37,106 nucleotides of DNA from HGM04593 sp045533955 (GCA_045533955.1 JAZSIU010000013.1:1-37106), one strand, 5' to 3'; shown: positions 20,727 through 28,872, counted from the first letter of the stretch. Notes: a model not told the origin generated them from the letters alone. A program made the numbers and translations.

Positions 20727-20999
20727 ATGAAAATCAACAAGGCAATTCGTGAAGTGATGCGCATTAAGGGCGTTTCGTTGAGAGCTATGGGAAGTTCGCT
20801 TAAAAAGGTTGATAAGAACACGGGCGAGATTATTGGGCTTAGAGGAAACGACGTAAGCGCAAGACTTAACAATGATAATCTATCTTTCGACAAGGCTCTT
20901 GAAATGCTTAACGTTTTGGGATATGAAGTTGTTCTTCAAGAGAAAAAGCAGGGAAACCGCAGAGCGGGGCAGATTGTTATAGATCAAGCGGAAGATTAA
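20727..20999 (+). CDS. Small HTH-like regulator upstream of the recombinase
   Basis: ATG at 20727 follows AAGGGAGGG; the longer frame begins inside the promoter and is not used. The 90-residue protein has KINKAIREVMRIKGVSLRAM and GNDVSARLNNDNLSFDKALEML, which read like an HTH of the phage-repressor type, then a basic tail. I recall relatives placed directly before small serine recombinases. It is the likely binder of the ACTAAA operators and so would control itself and the minus-strand operon. Confidence 0.65.
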   Translation: MKINKAIREVMRIKGVSLRAMGSSLKKVDKNTGEIIGLRGNDVSARLNNDNLSFDKALEMLNVLGYEVVLQEKKQGNRRAGQIVIDQAED

Positions 21000-21019
21000 G
21001 AGGTAGAGAGGTGCGACCA

Positions 21020-21601
21020 ATGATTTACGGCTATGCAAGGGTCAGCACTAAGGGCCAAGACAAATACGGCAACGGGCTTGAGGTGCAGGAGAAGCAGTTA
21101 AGGGACAACGGTGCTGATATGATTTTTCGGGAAAGCTTTACGGGGACTAAGAAGCACAGGCCAGAGCTTGACAAGCTGTTAGGGGTTGTCAAGGAAGGTG
21201 ATACGGTGGTTGTGACCAAGCTCGACAGGATAGCCAGAAGCACACGAGACGGCTTGGATATAATTGACGAATTGCTTTCAAAGGGCGTCACCATAAACAT
21301 TCTCAATATGGGAAAGTTTGACACAAGCCCTGCGGGGAAGTTAATGAGGACGGTGTTTCTTGCGTTTGCGGAATTTGAAAGGGATATGATAATCCAACGC
21401 ACCGAGGAGGGCAAAGCCGTTTGCAGAGAGAATCCCGAATGGCGTGAGGGCAGAAAAGCTCTTGAAGTCCCCGATTTTCAAAAATTTCTTAAAAAACAAA
21501 AAGACGGCCAAATGACCGTCGGCGAATGTTGTGCCGCTTTGGGCATAAGCCGCAGCACTTGGTACGGAAGAGTGCGACAGGCAAACGAAAAAGCAGCGTG
21601 A
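21020..21601 (+). CDS. Small serine recombinase (resolvase/invertase family)
   Basis: The ATG at 21020, 6 bases after GAGAGGTG, gives the classic start MIYGYARVSTKGQ with nucleophile Ser9; GTG at 21011 lies inside the ribosome site. The protein has 193 residues: catalytic domain ~1-135 with VVVTKLDRIARSTRDGLDI, long helix E (TVFLAFAEFERDMIIQRTEEG), then a C-terminal HTH (VGECCAALGISRSTWYGR). It cuts and religates DNA at paired sites as a resolvase or invertase. It comes in addition to the tyrosine integrase, so it is probably not the integration enzyme. It may resolve multimers or move the island. Confidence 0.9.
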   Translation: MIYGYARVSTKGQDKYGNGLEVQEKQLRDNGADMIFRESFTGTKKHRPELDKLLGVVKEGDTVVVTKLDRIARSTRDGLDIIDELLSKGVTINILNMGKFDTSPAGKLMRTVFLAFAEFERDMIIQRTEEGKAVCRENPEWREGRKALEVPDFQKFLKKQKDGQMTVGECCAALGISRSTWYGRVRQANEKAA

Positions 21602-21651
21602 TTTTTTTAAAAAGGTATACCAAAAAAATGAAAAGCAATTCAAAAAAAGCA

Positions 21652-21679
21652 TTGATTTTTGATGTGCTTGTGATATAAT
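21652..21679 (+). promoter_or_regulatory. Promoter before the small membrane protein
   Basis: TTGATT (21652-21657), a 16-base spacer and TATAAT (21674-21679) lie 21 bases before the ATG at 21701. Confidence 0.6.
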
Positions 21680-21700
21680 GAGATTGGGAGGGTGAAAAAT

Positions 21701-21958
21701 ATGCTTGCAATAGCGTTTCTTGTTATAGTCGGCATTGTCGGCGTGATAGCTTATATAGACGTCGATCTGTGGGTCAAGCCGGCAAAGCCAAAAAAGAAAA
21801 ACCCCCCGCCCGTTCAGTCCGTAAGACGCTCTCGCAGACAAAAATCGGGGTTTGCGATGGTAATAGATATGTTTGAAGGTTTTGACCGTACTTTGAACGA
21901 CATGGCGAAAGGAAACCCGCCTTATCGCTGTCCACCAAGCCGCAAAAAGCGCTGGTAA
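21701..21958 (+). CDS. Small membrane-anchored basic protein
   Basis: ATG at 21701 follows GGGAGGGTG by 8 bases and is preferred to the GTG at 21692. The protein has 85 residues: an N-terminal membrane helix (AIAFLVIVGIVGVIAYI), a Pro/Lys stretch (KPKKKNPPP), then a basic tail with SRKKRW at the end. It has its own promoter. No family is recognised. Topology suggests the basic part faces the cytoplasm. Confidence 0.55.
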   Translation: MLAIAFLVIVGIVGVIAYIDVDLWVKPAKPKKKNPPPVQSVRRSRRQKSGFAMVIDMFEGFDRTLNDMAKGNPPYRCPPSRKKRW

Positions 21959-21997
21959 GCTTTTGCAAAATACTTTCACAAATAAACTAAATATAAC

Positions 21998-22075
21998 ACC
22001 GTTGCATAGGTAACGGTCAAACGGCCACAGGGTCGGACGCTTTGGAAACAGAGCGTTCGGCTCTTTTTTTATTTT
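21998..22075 (+). ncRNA. Two-hairpin leader element before terL
   Basis: Hairpin 1 pairs ACCGTT (21998-22003) with AACGGT (22012-22017). Hairpin 2 has an outer stem, GGCC (22023-22026) with GGCT (22059-22062), an 8-base bulge ACAGGGTC (22027-22034), and an inner 7-bp stem, GGACGCT (22035-22041) with AGCGTTC (22052-22058). CTTTTTTTATTTTT and the terL ribosome site follow. The same design recurs before the portal gene with different stem sequences. It may act as attenuator or as a translation or processing signal. Confidence 0.7.
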
Positions 22076-22086
22076 TCGGAGGAAAA

Positions 22087-23733
22087 ATGACGATACATGA
22101 AATGGTGCTCAAGGCACAAAAACGAGACCTAACGGACAGAGGTGCACTGTCGGATCTGTTTGAGATTTGCAGATTGCGTGAAAAAGAGGCAGACGGAGGG
22201 TTTGAAGAGGCGCACAAGGTTGCAAAGCTCGTAAGGCTTACTGCGGCCACAGAAGCAAAGCGGCAGACTTCGGCAGATATGCTTGAGCTGTTCCGAAAGG
22301 CGCTTTTGTTTGACGCGCCGCACGAGTTCGATGCGTACTGTCAATACATCGAGTGGGACAGGGACCCCCGCAAAAAGTTTTACGTTCCCCGCCGAAAGCA
22401 GCTTAAAAGAGTAGTAGATGCTCTGCAAAGGCTGACAAACCGTGAATTACGGCTTTTGGCGGTATCTATGCCGCCCGGCGTGGGAAAGACCACCCTTGCG
22501 CTGTTTTATCTGACCTGGCTTGCGGGGCGAGAGCCGGAAAAGCCCAACCTTACGGGGTCACACAACAACGCATTTTTGCGGGGCGCTTATGACGAGTGCT
22601 TGAGGATAACTCAGCCCAACGGCGATTATTTGTGGGGGGACGTTTTCCCAAACGTAAACGTGATACGCACAAACGCCCAAGACATGATGGCGGATTTCGG
22701 CACAGATAAAAACGACGGAAAGCGTTTTGCCACGCTTGAGTTTTCCTCGGTAGGGTCGGGAAACGCCGGTAAGGTGAGGGCTGAAAATCTGCTTTACTGT
22801 GACGATCTTGTCGATGGACTGGAATCGGCTTTGTCGAAAGAACGGATGGACAAGCTGTGGGCGTTGTATACCACCGACCTACGGCAGCGAAAGATAGGCG
22901 ATTGCGTTGAGCTGCACATAGCTACAAGATGGTCGGTACACGACGTTATAGGTCGGCTTGAGCAGGCGTACGGAGATGCCGAGGATTCGGAGTTTATAGT
23001 AATACCGGCACTTGACGAAAACGACCAGAGCAATTTTGATTACGGCTCTTCGGCTTCGGGCTTTACTACGGAATTTTACCATCAGCAAAGAGAAGTAATG
23101 GACGATGCGAGCTGGAGAGCGTTGTATATGAATCAGCCCATCGAGCGAGAGGGTCTGCTTTATCCCGAGGCCGAGCTGAGAAGATACTTTGACCTTCCCG
23201 ACGGTGAGCCCGATGCGATAATATCCGTATGCGACACAAAGGACAAGGGCGCAGATTACGCAGTAATGCCGATAGCCTATAAGTATGGGACGGATTATTA
23301 CATCGATGCAATAGTTTGCGACAACAGCGCACCCGAGGTGGTAGATGCCCGTCTTACAGAGGCCCTGCTTTCGCACCGTGTACACACATCCCGCTTTGAA
23401 AGCAACGCCGCAGGGGGCAGAATAGCCGAAAAGATACAGGAAAACGTGAAAAAGCGTGGCGGTCGTACCAAGGTGACAACAAAATATACCACGGCACACA
23501 AGGAAACAAAGATCATCGTTAACGCACCGTGGGTCAAAGAGCACTGTTTATTTAAAGATGGACAGAGATTTAAGGATGACAGAGAGTACCGCCGTGCGTT
23601 GAGCTTTCTTTGCGGATATACGATGGCAGGCAAAAACAAGCACGACGACGTCCCCGACGCTTTGGCAATGCTTTCCGAGTTTGCACAGAGCTTTGAAACG
23701 CCGCACGTACAGGTGTTTAGGAGACCGTTTTAA
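22087..23733 (+). CDS. Terminase large subunit
   Basis: ATG at 22087 follows TCGGAGG with good spacing and gives 548 residues. The ATPase domain has Walker A MPPGVGKTT (~128-136) and Walker B LLYCDDL (~235-241). The RNase H-like nuclease domain has SVCDTKDKGADYAV (first Asp ~383) and the closing KHDDVPDALAML (~530-541). It pumps DNA into proheads and cuts it. Unlike most phages, its gene is not next to terS: the recombinase island lies between them. A structured leader precedes it. Confidence 0.92.
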   Translation: MTIHEMVLKAQKRDLTDRGALSDLFEICRLREKEADGGFEEAHKVAKLVRLTAATEAKRQTSADMLELFRKALLFDAPHEFDAYCQYIEWDRDPRKKFYVPRRKQLKRVVDALQRLTNRELRLLAVSMPPGVGKTTLALFYLTWLAGREPEKPNLTGSHNNAFLRGAYDECLRITQPNGDYLWGDVFPNVNVIRTNAQDMMADFGTDKNDGKRFATLEFSSVGSGNAGKVRAENLLYCDDLVDGLESALSKERMDKLWALYTTDLRQRKIGDCVELHIATRWSVHDVIGRLEQAYGDAEDSEFIVIPALDENDQSNFDYGSSASGFTTEFYHQQREVMDDASWRALYMNQPIEREGLLYPEAELRRYFDLPDGEPDAIISVCDTKDKGADYAVMPIAYKYGTDYYIDAIVCDNSAPEVVDARLTEALLSHRVHTSRFESNAAGGRIAEKIQENVKKRGGRTKVTTKYTTAHKETKIIVNAPWVKEHCLFKDGQRFKDDREYRRALSFLCGYTMAGKNKHDDVPDALAMLSEFAQSFETPHVQVFRRPF

Positions 23734-23772
23734 AAAATAATTCGATAAACATACGAAAAGCGTGGGTTTTCT

Positions 23773-23801
23773 TTGACTTTTGCGGCGAAATATGCTATAA
23801 T
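23773..23801 (+). promoter_or_regulatory. Promoter between terL and portal
   Basis: TTGACT (23773-23778), a 17-base spacer and TATAAT (23796-23801) lie 34 bases before the GTG of the 45-residue gene, so that gene and perhaps the portal onward can be transcribed apart from terL. Confidence 0.75.
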
Positions 23802-23835
23802 ACCATTAGGCAAAAGGAGACAAGGCGGTGTTACC

Positions 23836-23973
23836 GTGAAGCACAGGCTTTCGGAAAAAGATATTGCTTTGATTGAAGACGCTATCAACAAAAGCGGCGT
23901 TTGCGAGGTTGTCGTAAAGGTCGAAGGCGGTAAGATCGCTGTATTTTTGTCACAAAAACGAAAACTAAATTAA
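23836..23973 (+). CDS. Small protein between terL and portal
   Basis: GTG at 23836 follows AAGGCGGTG by 5 bases; longer starts in this frame would lie at or before the promoter -10 box. The 45-residue protein, MKHRLSEKDIALIEDAINKS, then GVCEVVVKVEGGKIAVFL, forms a helix followed by beta strands. I recall similar small genes at this position in other gut phages. The function is unknown. Confidence 0.6.
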   Translation: MKHRLSEKDIALIEDAINKSGVCEVVVKVEGGKIAVFLSQKRKLN

Positions 23974-23978
23974 ATTGA

Positions 23979-24050
23979 CCGTCCATTGGGACGGCTAAAG
24001 AGGCCACAGGGTCGTAACAGTTTTTTCTGTTGCGGCCTTTTATTTTTTTT
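23979..24050 (+). ncRNA. Two-hairpin leader element before the portal gene
   Basis: Hairpin 1 pairs CCGTCC (23979-23984) with GGACGG (23989-23994). Hairpin 2 has an outer stem, AGGCC (24001-24005) with GGCCT (24034-24038), the bulge ACAGGGTC (24006-24013), and an inner stem, GTAACAG (24014-24020) with CTGTTGC (24027-24033), with T6 as the loop. TTTTATTTTTTTT and CGGAGG follow. Bulge, stem lengths and U-rich exit equal those of the copy before terL while the stem sequences differ. Confidence 0.7.
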
Positions 24051-24064
24051 CGGAGGTAGAGTTG

Positions 24065-25534
24065 GTGGAAATAGAGCTCTTTGGGCGCAGACAGATCTTT
24101 ACCACAACTGAAGATATCACGGCTGACAACATAATCCCGCTTCTGAACGAGGTTTTGGTGTTGCATTGCCAAAACATGCTCGAAATGGAGTATCTGTATT
24201 GGTACAGACGGGGGCTTCAGCCGATCATCAACAGAAAAAAGACCGTGCGCCCCGAAATAAACAACAAGATAACGGAAAATCACGCCTCCGAGATAGTGGC
24301 GTTCAAAAACGGATATTTTCTGACCCAGCCTGCCTTTTACGTCAGCCGCAAAGAGGACAAGACGATAAATGAAAAGGTAAAGACCCTCAACGAATATCTT
24401 TATCTTTCCGGCAAACAGCAAGCGGACAACCTTGTAACAGACTGGTTTCACACTGTCGGCATCGGAAACGTATATATCCGCCCTGAAAGAGACGAAAAAC
24501 GCCCCTTTGGCGCTTATGCGCTTGACCCCCGCACATCTTTCGTTGTTTACAGCAGAGCCCCCGGCAACGAGCCTGTAATGGGCGTAAACATCGTAGTTGT
24601 CGGCGAAGGCGAAGCGGAAATGTCTAACGTTGTTTTTGACGTGTTCACAAGAGAACGGGTCTTCCACATCGAGGGCGGTATCACGAGCCGTATTATTACC
24701 GGCACGCCCATTGTTGCAACGGCAATCAGGGTAACAAGCGAAGAAACAAACCGTCTCGGCGAGATACCGATAATCGAATATCAGTACGAAAACAACCGAA
24801 TGGGAGCGTTTGAGGCCGTTGTCTCGATGCTCGACGCAATAAACGCCGTGCAGTCAAACAGGCTTGACGGCATAGAGCAGTTTATCCAGTCGCTGATGAT
24901 CTTTTATAACTGTCAGCTTGGAGAAGACCCAAACGGCAATCAGATCACACCTTCGTATATCCGAGAGGCAGGAGCGATATTCCTCAAGTCTATTGGCGCA
25001 GACAAGGCCGACCTTAAGATACTCACCGAGCAGCTCGACCAGACGCAGACCCAGGTGCTTATCGACAATATGTATAACAGGGTGCTTACCATCTGCGGAA
25101 TGCCTACCACGACCAAGGGCGGAAGATCGACAAGCGACACGGGCGCAGCGGTGCTCTATCGTGACGGCTGGTATCAAGCCGACACCTTTGCCAGAAACAC
25201 CGAGGACTTGTTTAAAAATTCCAACAGACGGTTTGACCGTGCAATGCTCAAGATACTCAATCAAAAGGCAGACCTCGGCCTCAACGCAGACGATTTTGAG
25301 CTTCAGTTTGTACGCAACGAAACGGCAAACATTCTGGCCAAGACACAGTCGGCTCTTAACCTTAAGGCGCTTGGATTCAGCCCCGAGCTTGCTTTTGCCA
25401 AGAGCGGCGTGTCAAACGACCCTGTAGCGGATGTGGAAAACAGCCGCAAGTATATCGACGCAAGGTGGGGGGTCAACGACAACACCGAGGTCATTGACGA
25501 AACACGGCTCGATGAATCCGTACCCATTATCTAA
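24065..25534 (+). CDS. Portal protein, SPP1 gp6-like
   Basis: GTG at 24065 is 8 bases after CGGAGG; TTG at 24062 is a possible alternative. The protein has 489 residues. It carries SPP1-type portal features: an N-terminal helical region, YLYWYRRGLQPI, NGYFLTQPAFYVSRKED, the long helix region MLDAINAVQSNRLDGIEQF, and GMPTTTKGGRSTSDTGAAVL. It forms the dodecameric ring through which DNA enters and leaves the head. It is preceded by a structured leader and followed by scaffold and capsid genes. Confidence 0.9.
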   Translation: MEIELFGRRQIFTTTEDITADNIIPLLNEVLVLHCQNMLEMEYLYWYRRGLQPIINRKKTVRPEINNKITENHASEIVAFKNGYFLTQPAFYVSRKEDKTINEKVKTLNEYLYLSGKQQADNLVTDWFHTVGIGNVYIRPERDEKRPFGAYALDPRTSFVVYSRAPGNEPVMGVNIVVVGEGEAEMSNVVFDVFTRERVFHIEGGITSRIITGTPIVATAIRVTSEETNRLGEIPIIEYQYENNRMGAFEAVVSMLDAINAVQSNRLDGIEQFIQSLMIFYNCQLGEDPNGNQITPSYIREAGAIFLKSIGADKADLKILTEQLDQTQTQVLIDNMYNRVLTICGMPTTTKGGRSTSDTGAAVLYRDGWYQADTFARNTEDLFKNSNRRFDRAMLKILNQKADLGLNADDFELQFVRNETANILAKTQSALNLKALGFSPELAFAKSGVSNDPVADVENSRKYIDARWGVNDNTEVIDETRLDESVPII

Positions 25535-25620
25535 CGGCAACAAGCGGCAACGCTTAAATATGACAGAGAAGTCAATAAAACGCAAACGACAGAGAAGTCG
25601 TAAATCGCAAAGGAGAAAAA

Positions 25621-26154
25621 ATGAAGATTGACGTTAACATGATCGAGGGGTATTCCGAAATGACGGCCGAGGAAAAGCTTAAGGCCCTCGAGGAATACGA
25701 GTTTACCCCGCCACAGACTGAATCCAAAGAAATTGCAAAACTGCGCTCGGCGCTTGACAAGGCCACCAGTGAGGCGGCTTCGTATAAAAAGGCGCTCCGA
25801 GAAAAGCAGACCGCAGAAGAGGCACAGGCCGCTGCGGACGCAGAAGAGCATCAGAGGATGGTCGACGAGCTCAACACCCTTCGTCAGGAAAAGACCGTAG
25901 CGGGCTACAGAGCGTCCTTTATGGAACTTGGCTTCGATGCGGAAACCGCAGGCAAGACCGCAGAAGCTCTTAATTCGGGCGATTATGCGACGGTCTTTGC
26001 AAACAACAAAGCACTTATCGAGGCAAACAAAAAGGCCGCAGAAACGGCTGCACTCGATAAACAGCCTACGCTGACCAACGGCAACCCCGCCACAGCAAGC
26101 ACCCCGACGGATTCGTTCACCGCAGAGCTGAGAAGGTTTGCCGGTCTCAAGTAA
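25621..26154 (+). CDS. Capsid scaffolding protein
   Basis: The protein has 177 residues, acidic and highly helical, with a coiled coil rich in Ala, Glu and Lys (KATSEAASYKKALREKQTAE, EAQAAADAEEHQRM) and a polar C-terminus ending in FTAELRRFAGLK. Length, composition and position between portal and capsid are those of phage scaffolds (DUF4355-like). It would template prohead assembly and leave before DNA entry. AAAGGAG is 7 bases before the ATG. Confidence 0.85.
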   Translation: MKIDVNMIEGYSEMTAEEKLKALEEYEFTPPQTESKEIAKLRSALDKATSEAASYKKALREKQTAEEAQAAADAEEHQRMVDELNTLRQEKTVAGYRASFMELGFDAETAGKTAEALNSGDYATVFANNKALIEANKKAAETAALDKQPTLTNGNPATASTPTDSFTAELRRFAGLK

Positions 26155-26182
26155 CAAAATTTTTAAAAGGAGAATTTAAAAC

Positions 26183-27142
26183 ATGGCTACTACCGTAACC
26201 GCACCTGTCACCAACGACATCAACCTTGCGTCCCGATTTTTGCCGATCCTTGACGAGGTATACAAGGCGTCTTCTCGTTCTTCTATCCTCGACACCGCTA
26301 ACGAGCGTGTCCGCTGGATAGGCGCAAAGACCGCCAACCTTTTCAGCATCGGTCTTGTCGGTCTGGGCAATTACAGCCGCAATGACGGCTTTGTACCCGG
26401 CGACGTAGACGGCGCATGGGAGCCCTACACCATCGAGATCGACCGTGGCCGCAGCTTTATGGTCGACGTTATGGACAACGACGAGACCCTTGGCATGGCC
26501 TTTGGCAGCCTTACCGGCGAATTTATGCGCACTCAGGCCGTTCCCGAAATCGACGCCTACCGCTTTGCAAAGTACGCAGGCACCTCCGGCATTCTGACCG
26601 CAACCGCCGCTACTATCGACGCTACCACCGACGTTGCCGGAATGCTCGATGATGCGCAGGCCGCTATGGACGACGCAGAGGTTCCCTACGAGGGCCGTAT
26701 AGCTTTCGTTTCTCCTGCCGCTTACAAGCAGCTCAAAAACAACATTACCCGCTATACCATGAACCGTGAAGGCGACGTAAACACCAACGTCACTATGTAC
26801 AACGATCTGCGTATCATCACCGTACCGCAGGCCCGTTTTTACACCGAGGTCACTTTGAACGCACCCACCGCAGCCTCCGATGCAGGCGGCTATACCACCG
26901 GCGGTGCTCCCATTAACTTTATGATCATCCACCCCTCGGCTGTTCTTCAGGTCGTCAAGCACGTCGTACCCCGTGTCTTTAGCCCCCAGGTCAACCAGGA
27001 GGCCGATGCCTGGAAGTTTGACTACCGTGTTTACCACGACTGCTTTGTCGAGACCAACAAGGTCAAGGGCATCTACCTCTCTGCCGGTGTTGTGGATTCT
27101 GCCAGTGGTGGGGATTCTGCTGGTGATGAGGGTGGGAACTAA
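26183..27142 (+). CDS. Major capsid protein
   Basis: The protein has 319 residues with strong AAAAGGAG ribosome site and the codon use of a highly expressed gene. NLASRFLPILDEVYKASSRS near the N-terminus, the central VDVMDNDETLGMAFGS, and SPAAYKQLKN near 175 fit HK97-fold capsid proteins of this gut-phage group. The C-terminal ~20 residues are Gly/Ser/Asp-rich and may be a flexible extension. It forms the icosahedral shell. No cleavage site or maturation protease gene is visible. Confidence 0.88.
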   Translation: MATTVTAPVTNDINLASRFLPILDEVYKASSRSSILDTANERVRWIGAKTANLFSIGLVGLGNYSRNDGFVPGDVDGAWEPYTIEIDRGRSFMVDVMDNDETLGMAFGSLTGEFMRTQAVPEIDAYRFAKYAGTSGILTATAATIDATTDVAGMLDDAQAAMDDAEVPYEGRIAFVSPAAYKQLKNNITRYTMNREGDVNTNVTMYNDLRIITVPQARFYTEVTLNAPTAASDAGGYTTGGAPINFMIIHPSAVLQVVKHVVPRVFSPQVNQEADAWKFDYRVYHDCFVETNKVKGIYLSAGVVDSASGGDSAGDEGGN

Positions 27143-27144
27143 TC

Positions 27145-27255
27145 GTGGCCGTCATTAAACATCCCGATGGCAGAATCGTTGTAGGGATAATTTCTCAACC
27201 CAAACGGCCTACGGTCAAAAAAGCCCCATCCAAAACCCCTCCGAAAGATAAGTAA
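27145..27255 (+). CDS. Small 36-residue protein after the capsid gene
   Basis: GTG at 27145 is 2 bases after the capsid stop with GAGGGTGGG upstream. It encodes MAVIKHPDGRIVVGIISQPK, then a basic Pro/Lys-rich tail ending TPPKDK. Short basic proteins occur at this place in many related phages, as I recall. The function is unknown. Confidence 0.5.
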   Translation: MAVIKHPDGRIVVGIISQPKRPTVKKAPSKTPPKDK

Positions 27256-27274
27256 AACGAAAGGCGGCGACGTT

Positions 27275-27589
27275 ATGACAGACGCTGAAAAGATCGCATT
27301 TATTCAAAGTTTAATAGATGACGTGAACGTCGGGAACGACGAGATGGGCGCCTATCTTACCGTCGCCGCCAATCGTATTTTTCAGAGGCTCTATCCCTTC
27401 GGAGGTGCACCCGCTGTTCTGCCTTCGCAGTATGACACGCTGCAGTGTGAGCTCGTTGTGCGAATGATAGCAAGACGAGGCGGAGAAGGCGAGACAGCGC
27501 ACTCCGAAAACGGCATAAGCCGCACCTGGGGGAGCGTTGATGACGAGGACATACTCGGCAGGCTCGTCCCCTTTGTGGGGGTGCTGTGA
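27275..27589 (+). CDS. Head-tail connector (adaptor) protein
   Basis: The protein has 104 residues, mainly helical (EKIAFIQSLIDDVNVGNDEM; CELVVRMIARRGGEGETAHS). The GISRTWGSVD segment followed by DILGRLVPFVGVL is typical of gp15/gp6-like head-tail adaptors that dock under the portal ring. It is the first gene after the capsid block, and the next gene starts in its stop codon. Confidence 0.8.
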   Translation: MTDAEKIAFIQSLIDDVNVGNDEMGAYLTVAANRIFQRLYPFGGAPAVLPSQYDTLQCELVVRMIARRGGEGETAHSENGISRTWGSVDDEDILGRLVPFVGVL

Positions 27590-27951
27590 TGCTCAATCTT
27601 GCACGAAATTGCTTTACGGTCTTTTATAAAAACTTCGTTCGCAACGAAGACGTAAGAGACCAATACGGCAACATTACGGGAAGTCAGCCTGTATACGGAG
27701 AGCTTATGCAGGCCTCGCTGTCGGTATCCTCGAACAAAGGCGACCTCGCCCTTGAAATGTTCGGTTCGCTTGCCGATTACGACAGAACGATGACAACGGC
27801 TGACACGAGCTGCCCTCTCGACGAAGGGAGTATATTGTGGCTCGACGGTGCAGACACGGCCAAAGCGCACAACTTTATCGTGAAGAAGCGTGCACCGTGG
27901 AAAAACAGTATTGCTTTTGCCGTAAAGGAAGTTGAGTTGAGCAATGGCTAA
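27589..27951 (+). CDS. Head-tail joining (stopper-like) protein
   Basis: The ATG at 27589 overlaps the stop before it (TGATG). The 120-residue, beta-rich protein has VFYKNFVRNEDVRDQYGNIT, ALEMFGSLADYDRTMTTADT and ends with a strand KNSIAFAVKEVEL. Size and place fit the stopper or head-closure protein (SPP1 gp16-like) that retains packaged DNA. It overlaps the next gene by 8 bases. Confidence 0.7.
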   Translation: MLNLARNCFTVFYKNFVRNEDVRDQYGNITGSQPVYGELMQASLSVSSNKGDLALEMFGSLADYDRTMTTADTSCPLDEGSILWLDGADTAKAHNFIVKKRAPWKNSIAFAVKEVELSNG

Positions 27952-28450
27952 AAAGCTTGTCGTAAAGCTTAATTCCAAAAGCCTTGACGAAGCTATCAAA
28001 TACGTCAGAGCATATCAGCGTTCTTTGCCCAAGCGAATAAACGCTATGTGCAAAGCCCTTGCCGAGCTTGGGGCTGTAAAGGTCAGTCTTGACTATACAA
28101 GGGCCGTAAACGCTGCTGTGGGTATAAAGCCGATAACGGTTACCGTGGAAAGGCGAGACAACGGATACGCAATAGTCGCCCAAGGCGAAAGCGTTATGTT
28201 TGTAGAGTTCGGCGCAGGTGCACGGTACGGCTACGGTCACCCTCTCGACGGTGAGCTTGGAATGGGACCCGGAACCTATCCCAGCGACAAGGGGCACTGG
28301 AACGACCCAAAGGGTTGGTGGATACCAAAAGACGCAGGCGGCGGCCATACATACGGAAATCCGCCGTCGATGGCAATGTACGAAACTGCAAAAGACCTTC
28401 GACAAGAGGTCTTACGCATAGCAAAGGAGGGTTTAGCCTTCAATGATTGA
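27944..28450 (+). CDS. HK97 gp10-like tail-completion protein
   Basis: The protein has 168 residues. The N-terminal helix with KSLDEAIKYVRAYQRSLPKR and the later VEFGAGARYG motif are hallmarks of the HK97 gp10 family. The long ordered insert (YPSDKGHWNDPKGWWIPKDA) and PSMAMYETAKDLRQEVLRIA end it as in relatives. The family sits at the head-tail interface and helps to join tails to heads. Both ends overlap neighbours. Confidence 0.88.
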   Translation: MAKKLVVKLNSKSLDEAIKYVRAYQRSLPKRINAMCKALAELGAVKVSLDYTRAVNAAVGIKPITVTVERRDNGYAIVAQGESVMFVEFGAGARYGYGHPLDGELGMGPGTYPSDKGHWNDPKGWWIPKDAGGGHTYGNPPSMAMYETAKDLRQEVLRIAKEGLAFND

Positions 28451-28856
28451 TATTGAGAGCGCACTGTTTACGCCGATAGCCGAAGATTTTTCGGAAACAT
28501 ATCCCAACGGCTCAAGATATAACGAGCCGATGGAAACGCCTGCATCATTTCCCGCACTGGTAATGTATCAGGCCGACCGCTTCTATTCGGGATATACGGG
28601 GCTTAATTCAAGCCGTGTCGTTATAGACGTTGACGTGTTTTCAAATCTTACCGCAGGCGCAAAGCAGCAGTGCAAGGACATTATCGAGCTTGTTGAAGAA
28701 CGCCTCGGCAGTATTGGTGCTTGGGAGACCGTCTTTTGCAACCAGATCAGAAATGCCGACCAACGAATATTTCGCGTAAAGGCGAGATACCGTGGTACGG
28801 CAGTTGAAGAAACAAACGAGGACGATACAGTCACCGTCCGCATTTACAAAGATTAA
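28443..28856 (+). CDS. Tail terminator-like protein
   Basis: The protein has 137 residues with mixed alpha/beta sequence: PASFPALVMYQADRFYSGYT, SRVVIDVDVFSNLTAGAKQQ and EDDTVTVRIYKD. Length and position directly before the tail tube gene fit the tail terminator (lambda gpU-like), which caps the tail end for joining. Overlaps the previous gene by 8 bases. Confidence 0.7.
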   Translation: MIDIESALFTPIAEDFSETYPNGSRYNEPMETPASFPALVMYQADRFYSGYTGLNSSRVVIDVDVFSNLTAGAKQQCKDIIELVEERLGSIGAWETVFCNQIRNADQRIFRVKARYRGTAVEETNEDDTVTVRIYKD

Positions 28857-28872
28857 ATTGGAGGTTATTTAA

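Noticed and set aside
21020..21601. Serine recombinase as an invertase switching tail-fibre ends
   Set aside because: No inverted repeats or alternative fibre ends were found around 35807-36660 or 1-569, and the recombinase gene is far from the fibre.
25560..25631. 23-residue very basic peptide frame with two copies of GACAGAGAAGTC
   Set aside because: There is no ribosome site and it overlaps the scaffold start; the short repeat in the portal-scaffold gap is too small to call a functional element.
26147..27037. 296-residue open frame on the minus strand
   Set aside because: It mirrors the major capsid gene, which has strongly biased codon use that leaves the opposite strand free of stops.
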